Below are positions 20,957 to 31,012 of a DNA stretch of 64,000 nucleotides, piece by piece; the first letter of the stretch is position 1, and each line of letters opens with the position of its first letter. A program made the translations under genes and the position numbers. Location: assembly GCA_018806985.1 (NCBI GenBank), contig JADANN010000345.1, forward strand, positions 930,001 through 994,000, read 5' to 3'. The notes under the pieces were generated by a model. The model made no database searches and had not been told where the DNA came from. It worked only from the letters and a program-made list of their open reading frames with translations. This DNA is from Angiostrongylus vasorum. Lineage: Eukaryota; Nematoda; Chromadorea; Rhabditida; Metastrongylidae.

Positions 20957-21487
20957 TTGGGCCGCATTCGGGCCTCTCAAGAAGCCACCGAACAACTGAA
21001 GGACCCGAAAATCCGCTCTCATCTCTTTGATTCTACGATCCTCCCAGCGCTCTGTTATGCTGCGGAGACGTGGGTTGATACAACTACGTCAAGAATGCTT
21101 CGCACTACTCACAGAGCGCTTGAGCGATGTCTTCTGAAATATAACCGGCACTCTCAATATCTAGACGGAATGCGAAGCTCTGACCTTCGAAATCTGTCAC
21201 ATCTTCGAAATCCAGGAGATCATACATTGATAGCGAAACATAGATGGGTCGGTCACATAATGAGAAGAACGGACGACAGATGGACGAAAGGAACAGTAGA
21301 GTGGACACCAAGAGAATGCAAACGTCACCCAAGACGACCACCTACACGTTGGGCGGACGTGTTCGTAAACAAAGTTAATCAGCTGTACCCGCAGCTGCAG
21401 TTGTTTTACAGATCACGGTACGAGACTCGCAAGCGCTACACTACGATTGCGAGAGGAAGGAACGAATGGCATATGTGCTGGGATTAG
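20957..21487 (+). CDS. RTE-1 C-terminal region downstream of RT
   Basis: 176 open codons. LPALCYAAETW, LRTTHRALERCLL, KHRWVGHIMRR and RRPPTRWADVF form the conserved C-terminal block of RTE ORFs (thumb and putative nucleic-acid-binding region). It ends RNEWHMCWD then TAG, 40 bases before the element terminus. The start is a frame opening, not an initiation site. Confidence 0.75.
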   Translation: MGRIRASQEATEQLKDPKIRSHLFDSTILPALCYAAETWVDTTTSRMLRTTHRALERCLLKYNRHSQYLDGMRSSDLRNLSHLRNPGDHTLIAKHRWVGHIMRRTDDRWTKGTVEWTPRECKRHPRRPPTRWADVFVNKVNQLYPQLQLFYRSRYETRKRYTTIARGRNEWHMCWD

Positions 21488-21540
21488 CACAACTCGTGAA
21501 GACGTACCGTCCAAGTATCCAAGTAAGTAAAGCATAATGA

Positions 21541-21575
21541 GACAGCTCGTGTCTGTCCATCAAGAATCACCTGTA
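21541..21575 (+). repeat. PLE terminus trapped between two RTEs
   Basis: agctcgtgtctgtccatcaa followed by gaatc matches the outer arm of the PLE unit at 7163-7192. Only about 35 bases. Confidence 0.4.
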
Positions 21576-21705
21576 CCACCTGCACTACCTGTAGTCCCGT
21601 TCATCGTCTTGTGACTCGAGCGGGCGCCAGTAAATCTTTCACTTATCCCTCTCGCGTGGAAGAGTAGCCCACTGGGTTCTGCTCGCTCTAGAGATTCGCT
21701 GAGCA

Positions 21706-22356
21706 TCATATCTTTCTTCTAGGGGGTTTCGTGAAGAGCTCTGAGCATCGCGTCGGTGGTCTTCCTACAGTACATTTGACATGCCCAGGAATCCAGTCAC
21801 TAACGGCTCTTGTCCATCGGTTGTCATTCATGCGCATTACGTGTCCGGCCCACCTTATGTTCGACTGTCTGGCGTACAGAACGGCATCTTTGATTTCTGA
21901 TCGTTGATGCAGGTCGGAGCTTCGGATCCCATCCGTTAATTGTGCGAAACAGGATTCACCTAGCATCGTCCTTTGGATTTCGCGTTCGATAACGCTGAGT
22001 GATCTTTCATCCTGTTTACGCAGCGACCAGGTTTCTGACGCATGCGTTAGGGCAGGAAATACCGTTGAGACGAAGAGATGGGCACGGAGTCGGGTGTTCT
22101 TTGTCCTCTTCACTATATCCTCGACGCTCTTGAAAGCTCCCCAGGCCGCTCGTTTCCTTCTGCTCAGCTCTGGAGCTAAGTCGTTCATCATATTGATTTT
22201 CCGACCTAGATATACATAACTGGAACATTCAGAGACATTCCTTCCGTCGAGCGTGAATGCGACATACGAAACCAATCCGTTCTTCATGAACATCGTTTTT
22301 GTGAGATTTAGTCGAAGACGAATCTTTCCACAGGCTTTATCAAACTCGGCAAGCAT
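21706..22356 (-). CDS. RTE-2 C-terminal region (after FADD)
   Basis: 216 open codons continuing from the FADDI box: AERMLAEFDKACGKIRL, LDGRNVSECSSYVYLGRKIN, LRAHLFVSTVFPALTHASET, WAGHVMRMNDNRWTRAVSDW and GRPPTRCSELF. This is the standard C-terminal half of RTE-type ORFs. The normal downstream text (WATL..., KW) is lost by a frame change at about 21715. Confidence 0.8.
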   Translation of the reverse strand: MLAEFDKACGKIRLRLNLTKTMFMKNGLVSYVAFTLDGRNVSECSSYVYLGRKINMMNDLAPELSRRKRAAWGAFKSVEDIVKRTKNTRLRAHLFVSTVFPALTHASETWSLRKQDERSLSVIEREIQRTMLGESCFAQLTDGIRSSDLHQRSEIKDAVLYARQSNIRWAGHVMRMNDNRWTRAVSDWIPGHVKCTVGRPPTRCSELFTKPPRRKI

Positions 22357-23735
22357 ACGTTCCGCTTGGCTAATGTTTGGTGTTCTAAGGACGATGTCAT
22401 CAGCAAAGCGAAAATGGTGTAATTCCGACCATCGATTTTCACTCCCATTTTATCCCATTCCAATGTTCGCATGACGTTCTGGAGGGTGGCAGTTTTAGCG
22501 AGATAGTTTGGCCTTGCCTAACCCCTCTTTTGACATCAATGTTAATATCGTTGTAGAATGGTGATATCTTGGTTGTGAAATTTTTTGTACAGCTCATGAA
22601 GAAACTTTATGTACTGAGCAGGCACTCCTTGACTATCAAGGCTTCCATAACTGCTTCTATCTCAATTGAATCAAAGGCCTTCTGTAAATCGATGAGCAAG
22701 TGAGACAGAGCGGTCTTTTGTACTCTCGCGATACTTCAATGAGCTTTGTTATCGTGTGGATGTAGTCCATCGTACTAAATCCTTTTCGAAACCCTGCTTG
22801 CTCACATGGCTGTCCTTCGTCTAGTGTTCTTTCAATCCTATTTAGGATGACTCGGGTGAAAGGTTTGTAGATCACAGACAGCAAGCAGATTTTTGCGATA
22901 TTTGCCGATATCTTGCATTGCTGGTCTTCCACTAAGTAGGGACCTTGGAGAAGATTCAGACAGGTAACGTGTGGAGAATCAAGCCAACGTGTTTACGAGG
23001 ACTGGCGGAAGGTTCTTCAGGTGTTCTGGTCTTATCATGTCCAAACCTGGTGCTGTTCGACTTTTTCAACGACGAAATCGCATGTCGGATTTCGGAAGGG
23101 AGAACCAGTGGTGAAACATATCCATCCTCCTTTATTTCATATGACGGAAGGTGGACGTGGCTACCGAAGAGATCTGAGTAGTATTCGTGAATGATCTTCT
23201 CCATTGCCTTTGTGGACGCTGTAACTGTTCCGTCTGGGCGTCAAAGTGCAATCATCTTGCTCTTGTAATTGGCGAACCTTCGATGGGCTTTGCGAATGCT
23301 TTTCCCAGCCTCTGCAGCTTCGACCATTACTGCTGCTCTTCTCTCTTTAAGATTTTCTTTTATCGCCTGTCTGCATTGCTTTGCAAATTCGGACGCTTGT
23401 TCGCGGTTGCCTGCAGCTCGCGCGATTCCATGCTGGCGACGTCTCTTGGTGACTTTCGAACTCTTCGATTTCCCAGCCCTAACGTGAAGATGTTGAATGA
23501 GCCGATCGTATTCTTCGTCGTTATCGACAACGGCATCATCCCAACAGCCGACTAATGAATTGATTAAGTCCCAGTTTGTGATGGTTCTAGGGACTTCGGT
23601 TTTTGAATTTAGCGGTTTAGCAGCTTTCTCTCCTTTCCGCGAGAAATAAAATCTTGCACAAAGGAGACGGTGGTCTGATCCCGTGTAGAATTTTGGGACA
23701 ACAGCGACATAGGTTAGGCAAAACCTTCTCTTTAC
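22357..23735 (-). pseudogene. RTE-2 linker and reverse transcriptase core, interrupted
   Basis: Pieces: MEKIIHEYYSDLFGSHVHLP (23204), VLPSEIRHAISSLK, then HDKTRTPEE where the family reads an in-frame APGPD block, and 22657-22932 with CLLSVIYKPFTRVILNRIER, EQAGFRKGF and DYIHTITKLIEVSREY. The palm A motif is broken (CLTCSSIYRRPLIQL in a shifted frame). The chain is split into at least four frames. Confidence 0.75.
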
Positions 23736-24377
23736 TTAGACGTGGTCTATTTCGTTATGGTACTTTCCATTGGGAGACTCCCACGTCCAGCGATGAGAGT
23801 GGGGCTTCTGGAATGGCGAGGTACCATGGATGGTCTTGGTCGCCATTATAAACTCAGATAGCCGCTCAGCCTGTTCGTTCCATTCTAATCCATGGGTCCC
23901 ACTGTGACGTTCTTCAGACGTTCTTCTTGGCCCAGTCTTGGTATTGAAATCTCCAATGATGACCTTGAAGAATGTATGGTCTTCTCTGTAGAACTTCTCC
24001 AAGTCCGCATAGAACGCTTCGACTTCTTCTTCGTCACAGTTTGATGTCCGCACGTAAGCGACGAAGATTTTCAAAGCCGGTATTGATTCACATCTTTTTA
24101 ATCGCAAACGTCCGATTTGGGTTGTAAGCTGTACGAATGAATCGATGTTCGTAGACAAACTCGTGTTGAGGAGAACGCCTACGCCGCCGACTCCTCTACT
24201 GTCGCATGTTCCGAGGAACAGTTCTTCTCCGGTGTCATTGACGGCATTGAATAAATGGTGTCTTCTCGTCTCAACCAGGCCGATGACGTCGTACCTTATC
24301 CTTCTTGCTTGCAACAGCAAGTCTTCTATCGAGCACTCGGATGCAGGTGTACGTGTATTGTAAGTACAGATCGTCAC
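23736..24377 (-). CDS. RTE-2 APE-type endonuclease domain, uninterrupted
   Basis: 213 open codons. [10 protein letters not shown] (2-11), [10 protein letters not shown] with the catalytic Glu (about 35), [22 protein letters not shown] (GDFN), [18 protein letters not shown] (about 195-213). The last motif, SDHRLL, lies in another frame after the stop (text near 23700: FYFSRKGEKAAK follows it). An APE-like fold that nicks target DNA for target-primed reverse transcription. The frame opens at GTG overlapping the stop of the leader frame; the true initiation site is not visible. Confidence 0.8.
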   Translation of the reverse strand: MTICTYNTRTPASECSIEDLLLQARRIRYDVIGLVETRRHHLFNAVNDTGEELFLGTCDSRGVGGVGVLLNTSLSTNIDSFVQLTTQIGRLRLKRCESIPALKIFVAYVRTSNCDEEEVEAFYADLEKFYREDHTFFKVIIGDFNTKTGPRRTSEERHSGTHGLEWNEQAERLSEFIMATKTIHGTSPFQKPHSHRWTWESPNGKYHNEIDHV

Positions 24378-24954
24378 CTTAGTTCTTCATGATCTAGGCA
24401 GCTTCCATTGGCCTGAGATTTTAGCAGCCTCCCCGTACTCGTCCTACCCAACGCTGCGAAAATGGGGGGCTCTTTCGGGGTCAGAGGAGTGAGGCCCGTT
24501 ACTGTGTTTAGCATTTTTGATACCCACCTATAGCTTGCTGGGCTCTGAACGTGCGGGCTGGGTATACTCACGGGTAGCTTGCCAGGCTCTCCCAGAGTGG
24601 ACATGGAGCTTATTTATTGGAAGCGTCTCTTCACCGCCTCCCATATAGTTCCCTGTCACTTGATTGCATGCTTTTGACCGAATTGACTAGTAGAATACAA
24701 TCCAAACAAACAATAACACACTCACGTATGCATGCATGAAGATGTCTTCGAAACCACAGAAGATATGTGGGGGAATAGCTCGATCAGAAAAATGAGGTCC
24801 ATTTCCTGGATCTATCTGCGTCTCAGGGATGGTTAAGGTGGCTTTGGTCCGCGATTAACCCCCTATCCGCCACCTGGGGACGCGCCACGTAGCCTCGTGA
24901 CTAACCGGCTCGAGATCCCTCATATGAGGGAGATCCGTGGAAGATCCATCAAAA

Positions 24955-25012
24955 ATAGTGAGTTATTTGATCAATGACGGAGTTAATCAGTGGAAAGTCC
25001 GTCTTGGGAATT
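24955..25012 (+). repeat. PLE outer terminus
   Basis: ttgatcaatgacggagttaa then aaagtccgtcttggga matches the terminal sequence of PLE copies at 1190 and 55378. It directly abuts the 5' end of RTE-2 copy B. Confidence 0.45.
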
Positions 25013-25950
25013 ATGACATAAAATGCAAAGCAATTTGTCATAAACCGTTCAACACATAAAATCCTACACTAACTTTTCGACAATTAGGAACATCATAGTC
25101 AGATCACTATTTGAAGAGTTAGGACCTACGTAGATTTCTGAAATAGACCTTGCTCTATGGTCTTAATCGTTAGTATAATTTCTATAGAGTATTGTTCTAA
25201 TTTCAAACATGTTCAGAAGTAGAACTTTCGGAAAACTGAAAATGTAGCTGCAGTAAATCTAAACGGAATACTGCCAGTACCATATGGTCTTAGTGGAAGA
25301 TGTGGAGCTTGTCCACTTGCTTTCGCGTTCGAAATACGAGTGTTAAAGCAATAACGTGAAAGCTGAGTAGAATAAAATAGCTCGTATCTTGTAGACAAAA
25401 AATCTGCAGATTCTAATCATCTTCATTTCAACTGATAAAGTTTAGTATCAGCTGAGAGATACTGACTAAAAATGGAAGTGGTCATTATTTTCGACAGAAT
25501 GCATTGTACTCAATGCATCTAAGGAATCACTTTCACCTTGGAAGAACAGTATCTATGGCAGTAAATTTCGTCTGCAAGGATGCACGACTACTTCAGCACG
25601 GCGATTTCGGGATCCTAAGGATCCAAGGAAAAACGACACTTGACCAGCCCTTAATACGTCTATGAATGACGACGACAAGTCGTCAGTCCGTAGCGGAACC
25701 CACTTACGAACGCGACCTCGTCTACAGATAACAGTTGCAAGAGAATGAAACGAATGAAAAAAGAGGCATTCAACAACGATGATATCCATATAAAAAATCT
25801 TATTGATAAATTAACTGGAGTGCTTCACTGAATGACATAAAAATGTTGATTTACAAGGTTGCAGTGTACCCTATCAGCAATAGAAGGAAAGATGCTTCAC
25901 ACCATACTCCTCATCGTTCCCAAATCTATGAAATCACCAGAGCAATAAGA
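25013..25950. other. No recognisable gene
   Basis: AT-rich, with a GC-richer part at 25560-25730. There a minus-strand acceptor (gttatctgtag) opens about 57 codons (KWVPLRTDDLSSSFIDVLRA) to a TAG at 25553; the plus strand is also open in part. No family match. Confidence 0.3.
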
Positions 25951-25952
25951 AA

Positions 25953-26115
25953 TAAAAGATAAAGGATAAAACTGGGGCGTTGAATCAATCAACAATCTGG
26001 TACCAATTCGTCGACGCCGGAGGGATGGAAGGCTTAGTCGGCCATGGGCGCCGGGACCGATTCCACGTGTGCGTTGCAGTGGCGCCTCCAACCACTGCGC
26101 CACATGCAGCCCCCT
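25953..26115 (-). repeat. SINE family A copy, internally deleted
   Basis: Tail aaaagataaaggataaaac, then jumps to caatctggtaccaattcgtc, missing about 110 bp of the body. Head complement cactgcgccacatgcagccc. Confidence 0.65.
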
Positions 26116-27185
26116 CAAAATCAAAAGTATCAACGGAAACTGTCGCATAGCAGAGAAATTCAACCAGTGTCTCCAGTTATGTCTCCAGTCTTTTTTGAGT
26201 GTGCACGCTTCAATGGTGACTAGAAAAAACGACTTTTAACGTACACAATTCATACTTGTTTCAAGAGAAGGTTCGAAAAGTTCATGTGAAATGAGTTATC
26301 GGAAATACTCAATACAAACGAAATTTAGCCCCTTAGCTTCTCTTGGATTGCTTTTTTCAGAGTAATAGGTATTTTAACACAGTGTAATAAGGCGCGGTGC
26401 AGGATGCGCACACGAGTTCCACGTTACTCCTTAGAACCCAACCAATCAATAGTCATTATGCATCAGCTGTTGAAGAAGTATGACAGAACCAATCGATTTT
26501 CTTTATGTAAATAATGATTTACGGACTTCTGTACTAGTGGATCGATGAAGAAAAGATCACAGAATGAAGAGAAATAGAAAAAGTACAAAGGAATGTCAGG
26601 GCTTACAAAGAGCTCTCAGTGAAAATCATTAGAAGGATAAGGGCTTCAAGACGATGGTCTTTTCAATGGATTTATTATAATAGCAGGTCGATAGTATTAG
26701 TTCCTCGTTTGTGAACAAAACATTACCCCAAATAAGCGAGTTTTCAAAGTGAAAGCAAGTTCTGAAAAAAGATTTCATAGGAAAAACTACCAAATCCGGT
26801 CGGTCCGAGTTTCGACTGGAAAGTCTCAAAACAGTAACACCGTAGACAAATTGGTTCATGGATCTACGAAAGAAAAATTACATTATGTAAATGATTTTTT
26901 TTTGGAAGAAAGAAGAATGTGCGCCTACTCTTCATAGTTATTGATCGCACTACTAGGCGAAATTTGTGGATGAAGTCGAACTAAGGCCTAGCTCGTTTCA
27001 TTGAACAGCACCTCTACCAATACACTACCAGTTACCCCGATGACAAACTTGAATCCGTACAAATAACAACGAATAAAAACCATAGCTCTCTATACTACTA
27101 AGACCTAAACACTAAATATGATACTGAAGTAAAATCAAAGAGATCAATTCGTAGTTCACGAAGATGTAAACAAATATGTCGATCG
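26116..27185. other. Unique stretch, possible exon
   Basis: A strong acceptor (ttgcttttttcag, ends 26361) opens 51 plus-strand codons (MRTRVPRYSLEPNQSIVIMH) to a TAA at about 26516. At 26690-26937, 81 plus-strand codons (SVRVSTGKSQNSNTVDKL) overlap an equally long minus-strand frame. No family recognised. Confidence 0.3.
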
Positions 27186-27545
27186 TAATATATTACGCTC
27201 CGTGTGGGTCATTGGTTGTGATCCCGATCATTACGCGTACAGGCCAACTTACCCAAGTTCTGGTCCCCTTTAAGTCCACCAAGCCTCTCATCCTTCCATT
27301 GTTGGGAAATTGGTATCAAACTTGTCTGGGAACAACCTGCTCTCTGAAGTCCACGTGGGAACGCTCCATCACGGCTGTCTCAGGATTGCAGAGAAAATCG
27401 AATCGACTAGCGTTCAACGGTATTCGTGACGAAGACGAAAAAACTCTCAAGTTGTAGAAGAACCCACACGAAAATATGTTCGAAGACCATCATGGACGGT
27501 GGATGTGAAGAAACGAATAGAATGCGAGAAGTGCTGAGATCCGCA
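27186..27545 (+). repeat. SINE family C (tRNA-derived), diverged copy
   Basis: Family description: about 360-400 bp. Head agtggtagtgatgccgatca (A box region) and ggtgctggttcgattccgct (a near-perfect B box); body cctctcatccctccagagtc, gaaattggtaccagacttgt; distal end gaggaaacgaatcgaatgcg, agtgctgggatccgc. This copy has a damaged B box. Confidence 0.6.
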
Positions 27546-27689
27546 CAGTGTGATATGTGTAACATACGCCCAAATAATAAAAAAATAACTAAAAAAATAT
27601 ATATTGTTGCAGCCAAAAAAACTAAGGATTTCATAATTTTCGATGACCACTGAAAAAAAGCGCGGCACGAATAACAACTGCATGCAAGA

Positions 27690-27822
27690 AATAGCCAGAA
27701 CAATAACCACAATGATGCTGAGCTATTTGCAAAACCCCAGACCACAGGTGCCCGCGGTGGGGGATTGACCACGCTGTTACCCTTTCCGCAGGTTAACGCG
27801 TTCACCACCACACCATGCAGCT
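27690..27822 (-). repeat. SINE family B copy
   Basis: Tail complement gatgctgagctatttgcaaa, B box complement gtgggggattgaccacgc, head complement ttcaccaccacaccatgcag. Full length. Confidence 0.7.
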
Positions 27823-27860
27823 CCTACAGGTTTAAGGGCGATTAGTCACAGATCAATGTA

Positions 27861-27873
27861 AACAAACAACAAT

Positions 27874-27904
<31 letters not shown>
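27861..27904 (+). repeat. (CAA)n microsatellite
   Basis: About 12 near-perfect CAA units. Confidence 0.95.
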
Positions 27905-27995
27905 GAACTCTGTTCGACTAACTATTCGAATCATTAAAGACTTAGGTGGTTCCTTTAGATGAGGTCTACAATTGTTGTAAAGTGATACTGTGAAG

Positions 27996-28274
27996 ATGTT
28001 GAAGCAAAGCCAATATGATGAAGGTGAGGCGGAAACCTCCGCCGTCTATTTGCATGTCGTGTGGTTGTTGACTAGCGTCGAAAGCTGTCTGCTTACGGCC
28101 TATGTGTTCTATTTTCTATCAGTGCTCGATTTAAGACTTCGCAATTCAACGTATACAACAGTCAGTCGATCGTCGGTTGGAGAGAACCGTGAAGTGAATG
28201 GTATCGAAAATCGTTCTAATGTTAAAGCTGTCGTACTTGCAACGCATCATAACGAAGATATAAACCTTAACTAG
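27996..28274 (+). CDS. Hypothetical small membrane protein, 92 aa
   Basis: ATG at 27996, 92 codons, TAG at 28274. The N-terminus is acidic (QYDEGEAET), then a hydrophobic segment VYLHVVWLLTSVESCLLTAY + VFYFLSVL (about residues 20-47), then a polar tail. A polyadenylation-type AATAAA lies at 28326-28331, 52 bases past the stop. A tttag acceptor 36 bases upstream (27957-27959) could take a spliced leader, but a short upstream ATG frame would precede the CDS. An in-frame TAA is just upstream, so this start is the only choice for one exon. The frame could instead splice out at AATG|GTATCG toward a second acceptor at 28554. No family recognised. Confidence 0.35.
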   Translation: MLKQSQYDEGEAETSAVYLHVVWLLTSVESCLLTAYVFYFLSVLDLRLRNSTYTTVSRSSVGENREVNGIENRSNVKAVVLATHHNEDINLN

Positions 28275-28331
28275 AAACTCCTCAGTAATATAATATATAT
28301 ATATGTAGGCCAAAAGTTAATGAAAAATAAA

Positions 28332-28974
28332 GCGGCCGTTCCCCCTTAGAACAATGGCAATGATGTGACATCTACAGCATGCATAGGTAAAGCGACACTG
28401 CGGCCAGTATGAGCTCTGTAGAGGTCATTTTCTTTCAAATGGTTTATTTTTGGTACGCAGAACCTACTAGCCCTTTAACCCGAGGCTCAAATTTCGTAAG
28501 CTAGAAAAATGTGCTGAACTTAACCCATGACCTCTGATTCTTATCGTTTTCAGTTATTCAGTGTTCTCGACTATACTACAACTTTACGGAAACAAAAAAG
28601 CCTTCTTCAATTCTGTTCGAAAACGGAATAGCTTCGCAATAAATCTAAATACGAAGAAATCATAGAATGGACATCCATTAAGGCCATGACTATCCTGTTA
28701 ACGTAAACCGGATTAAGAGGTAACAAGAGAGTCGGCGAAAATTATGAAAGTCTCGTCACCATTCTTTGCGAACGACCACCAAATGAATTAAGAATGTGCA
28801 CATTAGTCAAAACGATTGCTGAACAGCCGAAGCGCCAAACACTTAACCTTCGCGAGGAGGACCGACGTCGTTCACTTTACAATCCCATCAATCTTGGGCA
28901 CATGGAATTCGCGACAAATTGACAAGTGTTGCAACTCTTATTTACTGCGTATTCTTTTTTCACGGAAGGATACA
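28332..28974. other. Unique stretch with a second acceptor and a GC-richer frame
   Basis: cttatcgttttcag ends at 28554 and is followed by a region open in all three frames for 25 codons or more, then AATAAA at about 28640. From about 28707 to 28921 a 71-codon plus frame is open (text YESLVTILCERPPNELRMCT ... REEDRRRSLYNPINL). No match known to me. Confidence 0.3.
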
Positions 28975-29090
28975 ATATGAAATACAACCACCAGAATGCC
29001 GAGATATGAGCAAAACTCAGAGCCTCAGGTGAGCGATCTACGAATCCGCGATTCGATCCGGGAATTCGAGGTCCTTATTTTGCTGTTCTC
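28975..29090 (-). repeat. SINE family B related copy
   Basis: Tail complement gaaatacaaccaccagaatg, then ccgagatatgagcaaaactc, and a B-box-like cgcgattcgatccgggaa. Divergent head. Confidence 0.45.
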
Positions 29091-29269
29091 CCAGCCAATT
29101 TTCTACACTAACGGTGAACGGTGTCATCAACAAGCAACTACCTATTAGCGTGAATGATCTGAGAAGCAAAAATGGGCATTGAGCCCAGTTAAGGTGAACC
29201 TACTGTCCAAATCACAATGTTTGACTTTTTAATTTACTGCTTTTTTTTGTTTCATAGCAGGATACTATG

Positions 29270-29400
29270 TGAAATACAATCATAATGACGCTGAGATATT
29301 TGCAAAAAATCAGAAAGTTGGCCGAGAGAAAGGTAGAGCAAGGGCTTCGCTTGTTGGGATGTGTAGCAGCTGAATCTCCGGAAAGGGCAATCGTGAGTTC
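29270..29400. repeat. SINE B-like mosaic
   Basis: cgctgagatatttgcaaaaa (B tail, reverse), then tctccggaaagggcaatcgt and gagttcgaaattg (B-box side, forward). It looks like two nested or recombined copies. Confidence 0.4.
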
Positions 29401-29479
29401 GAAATTGACAAATACTCCTTTATTTGGAAGCAAACAGAGAGAAAATAAGGGAATCCCACACATTTTTCTATACGACCCG

Positions 29480-29830
29480 TCTTCACGTCTACTGTGCAGA
29501 TCCCAGCACTTCTAACATTCGGTTCGTTTCCTCGCATCCATCGTCCACAAAGGTCTTCCTCTTTCAACGTGTGGTATCGGCTGCTGCTTAATGATTTCAT
29601 CTTCTTTATGAATGTTGTAGAATGCTGGTCCAGTCGATTCCTCTGTGGAGCCCCGGGATAACCAGGCTGGAGCACCCCCAATTGCATTGCAGAGAGCGAT
29701 TTTTTTTCCGGAGAGGTCCGGTACCAACTTCCACATCCCGGAGGGGTGACAGCCTTAGTGAGCTGGTGCGGAATCGAACCAGCACGGTGCTCTTGATAAT
29801 CGGCATCACTACCATTGTGCTATCAGCGCC
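29480..29830 (-). repeat. SINE family C copy
   Basis: Distal end complement cctcgcatccatcgtccaca; body gagaggtccggtaccaactt; head complement gcggaatcgaaccagcacgg, then ggcatcactaccattgtgct. B box intact. Confidence 0.7.
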
Positions 29831-30174
29831 AATCAGCGGATTGCTTCATTTACTTCGCCAAAATTTTAGCGCTTAATTTAGTAAACTACTCTTATCAGAC
29901 GTAGTTCTGGCCGAATAGAGATTTTGATGGTGGCTACCCGAATCACACGATAACAAACGCTACGAGAGATGATGAAGGTGATAGTTAGCTTATGCCGTTA
30001 ATGAATTCCTTTAAGCAATGAACAAATAAAGAAGACACGGCCTCTTTTGGGAAATGAGTTTTTATTCAAATAAAATCAAGGTATCAAAAAAATGTGTACT
30101 TTTCACGGAATTTCGTCGCATTTTGAACTATAGTAAAGAAAAAAAAGGAGGATTCGTTATAAGCACAAGAAATA

Positions 30175-30240
30175 GATATAAGTATATATACACATGTATA
30201 TGTATATATACGTACATGTATATATATGTATATGTGTCGT
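30175..30240. repeat. TA/GTATATAC microsatellite
   Basis: Repeats of tatata with cacatg and gtacat variants; low complexity. Confidence 0.85.
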
Positions 30241-30627
30241 TAACAGAAGTCTTATGAACCCGAGATTTTGGCAACGTCAACAGATAGATGTCGTCGTTTG
30301 CACGAAGTGGAGAAATGTTTCGCGCCCAACGGTGACGTAATTTTGCACAACATGTGCAGCACGTACTAAGTAACGCCAGGGAAAAAAAATCCAAGTAGTA
30401 ATAGTCCGTCTGCGATTCATGTGATGAATTTCTTAATGTAATGCCGTTATGTAAATCGAAAAAAGAAGTTATAAACTCTAACAAAAGGGAATGCGGTACT
30501 ATCTTCAGTTACGGCTAAAGTTCTTCTATTAGTCTAAACAAGAGAGACTTGTGAACAGGGTCAAATCAATGTGAATGATCTACTTGAGGGGAAAAACTTA
30601 CATTTATAAATATCATTACCGTCTCTT
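30241..30627. other. Unique stretch, minus frame of unknown meaning
   Basis: The minus strand is open from 30484 into the microsatellite. It includes a hydrophobic Cys-rich piece (LALLSTCCTCCAKL) and RNISPLRANDDIYLLTL. No splice model or family could be fixed. Confidence 0.25.
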
Positions 30628-31012
30628 CCCAACGGTTTACCGCCTTATCGTGATTGGGAGGTGTTCCTGGGTGTCGGGCTACGATGTACGGCGGGAGGAT
30701 TGATTCTCCCGGCAGGATCTCCCAAGCTGAGAAAGGGTCCGGTGCTTCCAACAGGAAGTCCAGCTAAGAGTAAAGCAATACCAGGATCCACCACCGTCCT
30801 GGTATCAAAGTCGCATAGTGGCAAATCTCCCTCTGATCCACAAAGGCAGTAACTGCCTGTGGTGGTGACGACCTGGGACAGAATTTGGCCAAGCTGACCC
30901 CGGGACTGCAGGAAAACACAGTGGCTAAACCAGCAACACTTCGAAAAAATGGAGATTATACTGAGGCCCGCACAACCAGTGAAGACGGGCCATCCAAGTG
31001 TCCAAGTAAGTG
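30628..31012 (+). mobile_element. RTE-1delta copy, full length
   Basis: ttcccaacggtttaccgcct to catccaagtgtccaagtaag. One of the better copies: the whole body and tail are collinear with 9452-9846. Confidence 0.75.

Larger units (their letters stand above)
18464..21527 (+). mobile_element. RTE-1 non-LTR retrotransposon, nearly full length, inactive
   Basis: Order: 5' leader sharing sequence with RTE-1delta (18464-18590), APE-type endonuclease (18602-19437), reverse transcriptase (about 20040-20760), C-terminal region (20957-21487), and a 3' tail ending atccaagtaagta at 21527. RT landmarks: TAPGPD (20048), EKAGFRKGF (20335), KKAFDSVE (20455) and the catalytic box FTDDI (20697). At least seven frame changes or stops interrupt it. 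RTE elements have one ORF of about 1000 codons and short repeat tails, which fits. It lies tail to tail with RTE-2 copy B. Confidence 0.85.
21585..24960 (-). mobile_element. RTE-2 non-LTR retrotransposon copy B, near full length
   Basis: The best copy in the window, about 3.4 kb. Minus-strand order: 5' leader from about 24960 (accgcggaccaaagccacc-type text), a leader frame at 24374-24604, endonuclease (23736-24377), linker and RT (22357-23735), C-terminal block (21706-22356) and 3' UTR to about 21585. The FADD catalytic box is intact at about 22392-22406 (TTTGCTGATGACATC). A few stops/frameshifts remain in the RT, so it is probably inactive but young. The same family is at 15145, 49880, 53940 and 58640. 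Confidence 0.88.

Noticed and set aside
29310..29876. Protein-coding frames of 74-125 codons on both strands
   Set aside because: They lie entirely in SINE B and SINE C copies.
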